NCBI GenBank assembly: GCA_947591495.1
Contig: CANQDG010000012.1
Span: forward strand, 1-48,529
From: an uncultured Bacilli bacterium
Lineage (GTDB): Bacteria; Bacillota_I; Bacilli_A; ML615J-28; CAG-313
Length of the DNA stretch: 48,529 nucleotides
Direction: 5' to 3'
Shown here: positions 44,810-48,529 of the stretch, one piece after another
Layout of the letters: the number at the start of each line of letters is the position of its first letter
Numbering within the stretch: the stretch's first letter is position 1
Position numbers and translations under genes: made by a program
Notes under the pieces: generated by a model
What the model was told of the DNA's origin: nothing
Database searches by the model: none
Seen by the model: the letters and a program-made list of their open reading frames with translations, nothing else

Positions 44810-45868
44810 TTATTTATCATCATCTTGATAATGAGCCATTATAAAATTAGCCAGCTGCGCTCTAATATCCGCACAACTATTATTTCGTGATGGGTGAACA
44901 CAATTAGTTAAAAGGCAAAAGCCTACTTGATTTAATCGATCGATAAATATATTAGTGCCTGTAAAGCCCGTATGATGAATCGTCTTAGGGCTAGTTAAGT
45001 CACCATTTGAACCTCTTCCCCCTACTAACCAGCCTAAACTTCTTTGCGCAACTGTTAGTTTAACCCCATCTGGTTCAAAGACTTGCGGGGTATAAATTAG
45101 ATCAATGCTTGCTTTACTTAAAAATGGTTGACCATTATAAAGGCCATCATGTAAAATCATTTCCATAAAATGCCCTAAATCAAAAACAGTCGAAAAGACG
45201 CCCGCATTACCTGATATACCATCTAACAAAGCAGCGGTTTCATCGTGAACTACTCCTCTAGTTACTTCGCCATTTCTTACTTCAGTTGAAGCTGTTTTAG
45301 CCGGATCTTGTGGACAATACATAGTATTATGCATTTCTAAGGGTTTAAAAACTAAATTAGTGATAGCTTGATCAAGTGGTAGGTTTGTAATTTTTTCAAT
45401 AATAAAGCCAAGTAAAATATAATTAAGATCAGAATAACATATTTTACTACCTGTTTCATAAATTAAAGGCGTATTATAAATTTTATCTAATAAAACATTT
45501 TTATCTTTTAAAGTCTTAACGCCACTAACTCCCGCAGGAAAACCTGATGTATGAGTCATTAAATGCCAAATGGTGATGTTTTCATCTTGTAAACGTGGTA
45601 AATATTTTTTAGCACTAGTTGATAAACATAGTTTACCACTTTCCATTAGTTTTAAAATAGTTGTGACCACCCCAATAACTTTGGTTAATGATGCTAAATC
45701 ATACATTGTATCTAAAGTGTTTAATTCAGGCTCAGGAATTAGGCTTTTATAACCAAAGCTACCATAATAAACTTGGTCTTTAATGACTAAAACATAATTA
45801 GCCCCGGGAAATCTTTTATTTTTAATTGCTTGTTCAATTAAATTATTTAATTCATCAATTCTTTTCAT
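44810..45868 (-). CDS. Class-C beta-lactamase-fold serine hydrolase (AmiE-like candidate)
   Basis: A 352-residue PF00144 protein with all three active-site motifs: S60-L-T-K63, Y145-S-D (in place of YxN) and H299-T-G. It has no signal peptide. The family covers esterases, D,D-peptidases and the Bacillus AmiE (YbbE) amidase, which releases peptides from MurNAc and is encoded beside NagZ and NamZ in Bacillus subtilis. Here the neighbour is a dipeptidase, so a muropeptide amidase or peptidase is a fair guess. A true beta-lactamase is unlikely without export. It starts 12 bases after the tyrS stop with AGGAAT upstream. Confidence 0.83.
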   Translation of the reverse strand: MKRIDELNNLIEQAIKNKRFPGANYVLVIKDQVYYGSFGYKSLIPEPELNTLDTMYDLASLTKVIGVVTTILKLMESGKLCLSTSAKKYLPRLQDENITIWHLMTHTSGFPAGVSGVKTLKDKNVLLDKIYNTPLIYETGSKICYSDLNYILLGFIIEKITNLPLDQAITNLVFKPLEMHNTMYCPQDPAKTASTEVRNGEVTRGVVHDETAALLDGISGNAGVFSTVFDLGHFMEMILHDGLYNGQPFLSKASIDLIYTPQVFEPDGVKLTVAQRSLGWLVGGRGSNGDLTSPKTIHHTGFTGTNIFIDRLNQVGFCLLTNCVHPSRNNSCADIRAQLANFIMAHYQDDDK

Positions 45869-45880
45869 AATGGTTTATTC

Positions 45881-47125
45881 CTATTTATGTTTTATTAAAT
45901 AGTAATTCTTTTTGCCTCTTCTAATGACCGTATAAGTTTCACCAATAGCTTGTGCTTTTTGAATAAGTCTATTTAAATCTTTTTCTTGCCATCCGTTAAC
46001 AGATACACCTCCACCATTAATAAAGTCACGGGCTTCTCTTTTAGAACTTGCGGCACCAACCATAACAAGGGTATCAATTAATGGTAAATCTGTTTCTAAT
46101 TCAATCGTTGGTAAGCCCGCAAACGCTATTTCAATTTCTTCTTTGGTTAAATCACTAATTTTACCACTAAATAAAGCTTCACTTAATGAAATTGCTTCTT
46201 CATAAGCAGCTTGGCCATGAATCATAATTGTCATTTCTTTTGCCAAAGCTTTTTGGGCTTTTCTTAAATGTGGTTCTTGATTAAATGATTCTTCTAAGGC
46301 ATCTATTTCTTCTTTGGTCAAAAAAGTAAATTGTTTTAATTCTTTAATTACATCACTATCAGGGGTGTTAATCCAAAATTGATAAAAAGCATAAGGTGTT
46401 GTTTTCTTTGCGTCAAGCCAAATAGCTCCCCCTTCGGTCTTACCAAATTTTGTGCCATCGCTTTTAGTAAAAAGCGGAACAGTTAAACCATATGCTTGTG
46501 CATCAGTTCCATGCATTTTTCTAATTAATTCAAGACCTGATGTAATATTACCCCATTGATCTTGACCACCAATTTGTAATTGACAATTTTCTTGACTAAA
46601 TAAATGTTCAAAATCAAGTGCTTGTAAAATTTGATATGAAAATTCGGTATACGAAATACCACTATCAAGTCGTGATTTAACGGTATCTTTGTTAATCATA
46701 TAATTAACATTAAAGAATTTACCATATTTTCGTAAAAAAGTTAAAATATCAATATTATAAGTCCAATCATAATTATTAACAAGTTTACATTTAAAAAGTT
46801 TTTCTACTTGTTGGTGTAAGCATAAAGCATTATGATCTATTTGTTCTCTTGTTAAAAGTTTTCTTTCCGCATTAGGTTTTGGATCACCGATTGATCCGGT
46901 TGCTCCACCTATTAAGAAAATTGGATGATGGCCAGCTTTTTCTAACCTTTTTGCAAGAATAAAGACTAGTAAATGTCCTACATGAAGACTATCTCCCGTT
47001 GGATCGGTGCCAAGGTAAAAAGTTAGTCCTCCTTGATTAAGTTTTTCAATTAAAGCCTCATCAGTAATATTATGAATAAGTCCTCGCCATTTTAATTCTT
47101 CATATAAACTAATTTGTTTATTCAT
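45881..47125 (-). CDS. tyrS: Tyrosyl-tRNA synthetase
   Basis: A 414-residue class I synthetase that charges tRNA-Tyr. The HIGH-type motif is HVGH at 48-51, followed by GGATGSIGDPKPNAER. The tyrosine pocket has QALDFEHLF and IGGQDQWGNI, and the KMSKS-type motif is KFGKT at 226-230. The C-terminal S4 RNA-binding domain is present (ASSKREARDFINGGGVSVNG). The gene is headed by a T-box leader with a UAC specifier. It appears to have picked up the downstream cell-wall hydrolase genes in the same transcript, since gaps are only 9-57 bp. Confidence 0.98.
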   Translation of the reverse strand: MNKQISLYEELKWRGLIHNITDEALIEKLNQGGLTFYLGTDPTGDSLHVGHLLVFILAKRLEKAGHHPIFLIGGATGSIGDPKPNAERKLLTREQIDHNALCLHQQVEKLFKCKLVNNYDWTYNIDILTFLRKYGKFFNVNYMINKDTVKSRLDSGISYTEFSYQILQALDFEHLFSQENCQLQIGGQDQWGNITSGLELIRKMHGTDAQAYGLTVPLFTKSDGTKFGKTEGGAIWLDAKKTTPYAFYQFWINTPDSDVIKELKQFTFLTKEEIDALEESFNQEPHLRKAQKALAKEMTIMIHGQAAYEEAISLSEALFSGKISDLTKEEIEIAFAGLPTIELETDLPLIDTLVMVGAASSKREARDFINGGGVSVNGWQEKDLNRLIQKAQAIGETYTVIRRGKKNYYLIKHK

Positions 47126-47148
47126 GTTTTCTTTGTCCTTTCTTTAAA

Positions 47149-47345
47149 AAATAAAAACGTCCTTAAAATTTATTTAAGGACGAAACTTAGTTCCGCGGTA
47201 CCACCTTAATTCAAATTTATTTTATAAATTTGCACTTATTGTTTTTTATATAATCAAATTGCTTTGATATTCCGATGTAATTCAATTTTTTATTTGCTAA
47301 ACTTTTCACCAACCAGTTTAGTCTCTAATTTTACCTTTAAAAAAT
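47149..47345 (-). promoter_or_regulatory. T-box riboswitch (Tyr) of tyrS
   Basis: Read on the minus strand, the leader has a Stem I region with AGAGA and GGTGAAA elements and a specifier loop with UAC (Tyr) at 47277-47279. The T-box motif GGTGGTACCGCGGAA is at 47191-47205. The terminator is a 9-bp stem (47158-47166 with 47174-47182) followed by a T-run. Uncharged tRNA-Tyr should pair with the T-box and allow read-through. It begins directly after the upstream regulator gene. No clear promoter of its own is seen, so read-through from that gene is possible. Confidence 0.93.
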
Positions 47346-47348
47346 CTA

Positions 47349-48419
47349 CTATCTTGTTGATTGACGCCATACAACGCTATATTCAACATTTTTATTAATT
47401 TCTATTTCTTCTTTTCCTTCTTCACGTGGTGTATCTAAATAATAATATTCATCTTCTAATTCAGCCTCATGCATTAAATCAGTCAATAAATCCATTGCAA
47501 CTTCACCAATTTCATAAATTGGGGTATTGATACAAGTAAGTGTTGGTCTTGATAATTCTGCATATTTGGTATTTTGAAAACCAATTACTTGTAAATCATC
47601 TGGTATAGCAATATGAAGTGATCTTGCTACATTAATAAAAGAAACAGCCATCGAATCTCTAACTACAATTGCTACATCAGGATGTTCTTCTTTTAAAATT
47701 TCTTCATAAGCTTTTTCATTTAAATAAGTTTTACCTGAAACATTAATAACGCGTGGTTCAAGGCCAGCTTCTTTCATTGCTTCTTCATAGCCTTTAACTT
47801 TTAGATCATTAACATTATATTTCTTAATTGTAGAAATAATCCAAATCTTCTTATTACCACGATTAATCATTTCTTTAGTCATTTCATAAGCAGCCTTGCG
47901 ATAATCAATTGCTACATATGGAATCGTTAAATCAGCACATATCGTATTAGTTAAAACAACACTAACATTTGATTCTTTGATGATTTCAATATATTCATCA
48001 TCAATTTCATCATTAATATATAAAATGCCATCAACACCTGAGGAAATAACAGTTCGCCATAATTCTCTTTCGGCATTCATAGGGTTTTCATCATTATTAC
48101 TATTGTTAACAAACAATCTAATTAAATAACCCCTTCTTCTGGCGGTGGCAGCAATTCCATCAACCATACCAGCAATTGAACTTCTTGTAAGTTCAGGAAC
48201 CACTATAGCAATAGTAGTTGATTTAGAACTAGCTAATCCTTTAGCATTTAAATTGGGTTTATACCCTAATTCCTTAATTATTTTTTCAATCTTTTCTCTC
48301 GTTGCAGGTTTCACTTTTTCAGGATGATTTAAAACTCTTGATACTGTAGCTAAGGAAACACCAGCAGCTCCCGCAACGTCATAAATTTTATTAGGACTTG
48401 TGCGTCTATCACCTTTCAT
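47349..48419 (-). CDS. LacI-family transcriptional regulator, CcpA-like
   Basis: A 356-residue regulator. The HTH and hinge (residues 12-63) read KIYDVAGAAGVSLATVSRVL, then IIKELGYKPNLNAKGLASSK, very close to the CcpA pattern. The periplasmic-binding-like domain begins TTIAIVVPELTRSSIAGMVD. CcpA genes in Bacillota often lie near tyrS, and tyrS is next here. The cre-like sites at 17562, 17629 and 42458 fit this DNA-binding domain. A dedicated repressor of the amino-sugar genes is the alternative; no HPr or HPr kinase gene is in the window to decide. GAGAGGT precedes the ATG. Confidence 0.82.
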   Translation of the reverse strand: MKGDRRTSPNKIYDVAGAAGVSLATVSRVLNHPEKVKPATREKIEKIIKELGYKPNLNAKGLASSKSTTIAIVVPELTRSSIAGMVDGIAATARRRGYLIRLFVNNSNNDENPMNAERELWRTVISSGVDGILYINDEIDDEYIEIIKESNVSVVLTNTICADLTIPYVAIDYRKAAYEMTKEMINRGNKKIWIISTIKKYNVNDLKVKGYEEAMKEAGLEPRVINVSGKTYLNEKAYEEILKEEHPDVAIVVRDSMAVSFINVARSLHIAIPDDLQVIGFQNTKYAELSRPTLTCINTPIYEIGEVAMDLLTDLMHEAELEDEYYYLDTPREEGKEEIEINKNVEYSVVWRQSTR

Positions 48420-48451
48420 AGTCTTACCTCTCTTTTATTTAATTTCACATT

Positions 48452-48480
48452 ATTATACCACAATTGTAAAAAAATATCAA
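48452..48480 (-). promoter_or_regulatory. Promoter of the LacI/CcpA-like regulator
   Basis: On the minus strand, TTGATA (48475-48480) is 17 bp from a perfect TATAAT (48452-48457), one mismatch in total. The start codon is about 30 bp downstream. No cre-like site is seen in the 110 bases before the right edge. Confidence 0.8.
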
Positions 48481-48529
48481 TACTTTTTGCAAATTTTATG
48501 AAAAATTATTTTACATTTTCATCAGGAAG

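Noticed and set aside
44810-45868. Antibiotic-resistance beta-lactamase
   Set aside because: The fold and SxxK motif are shared, but the protein has no export signal and its neighbours are cell-wall peptide and sugar hydrolases, so a resistance role is not supported.
1-48529. Mycoplasma-type genetic code (TGA as Trp)
   Set aside because: TGA ends the GH20 gene in an ATGA overlap, and tryptophans in conserved motifs are TGG throughout; no frame needs TGA read-through.
1-48529. CRISPR array, prophage, insertion sequence, tRNA or rRNA genes
   Set aside because: No regularly spaced direct repeats, transposase, integrase, phage structural genes or tRNA/rRNA folds were recognised. The only long repeat is the pair of NAGPA tails.

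Overview
The window is 48.5 kb of AT-rich DNA (about 31% G+C by eye) in which nearly every gene is on the minus strand. Shine-Dalgarno sites are strong, TGA is used as a stop (for example the ATGA stop/start overlap at 40581-40584) and tryptophan is TGG, so the code is table 11, not the mycoplasma code. A T-box leader before tyrS, a LacI/CcpA-type regulator, DUF624 proteins, lipoproteins and ABC sugar permeases with a charged N-terminus point to a low-GC Gram-positive bacterium (Bacillota, probably Bacilli-like and host- or sediment-associated). The exact lineage cannot be named from this window.

Layout, read in the direction of transcription from right to left. (1) 48.4-42.6 kb: a CcpA/LacI-type regulator, a T-box(Tyr), tyrS, a class-C beta-lactamase-fold hydrolase, an M19 dipeptidase and a GHL10 glycosidase, ending at a strong terminator. 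(2) 42.4-18.2 kb: one apparent 24-kb operon of 13 genes behind a promoter whose spacer holds a cre-like operator. It encodes a GH20 hexosaminidase, a very large solute-binding lipoprotein, two permeases, an NHL/TPR/Yip1 membrane protein, a DUF5696 protein, a second permease pair, a DUF624 protein, two phosphodiester-glycosidase (NAGPA) surface proteins, a GH3 NagZ and NagB. It ends at a bidirectional terminator shared with the only plus-strand gene, a small XRE regulator. (3) 17.5-11.1 kb: a large surface protein behind a promoter flanked by two cre-like sites, a GNAT protein, and a solute-binding lipoprotein with InlB-type repeats. (4) 10.9-0.87 kb: DUF624, NamZ (DUF1343), MupG (DUF871), a MurK/NagK-type kinase, AnmK, MurQ, an alpha/beta hydrolase, EtfB, EtfA with a ferredoxin-like N-terminus, and a GlcD/LctD-type FAD dehydrogenase. 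(5) 1-628: the start of an unrelated-looking gene, richer in G+C, which runs off the left edge.

Together the genes read as a cell-wall amino-sugar scavenging locus. Lipoproteins and surface enzymes capture and trim peptidoglycan-type or other amino-sugar glycans; ABC permeases, whose ATPase is not in this window, import the fragments. Glycosidases without signal peptides (GH20, NagZ, NamZ, GHL10 and MupG) and cytoplasmic peptidases take them apart. MurK and AnmK phosphorylate the sugars, MurQ splits MurNAc-6-P into GlcNAc-6-P and D-lactate, and NagB feeds glycolysis. NagA is not seen here.

The most notable point is that the MurQ operon continues into an EtfB-EtfA-dehydrogenase set resembling the electron-confurcating D-lactate dehydrogenase LctBCD. 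This suggests that the lactyl ether of muramic acid is itself recovered as pyruvate and reducing equivalents. Other leads are a Cys-Lys-Lys-Ser membrane tail shared by three surface proteins, a nearly identical 90-codon tail on two otherwise diverged NAGPA proteins, and the uncharacterised NHL-Yip1/DUF5696 companions of the transporter.
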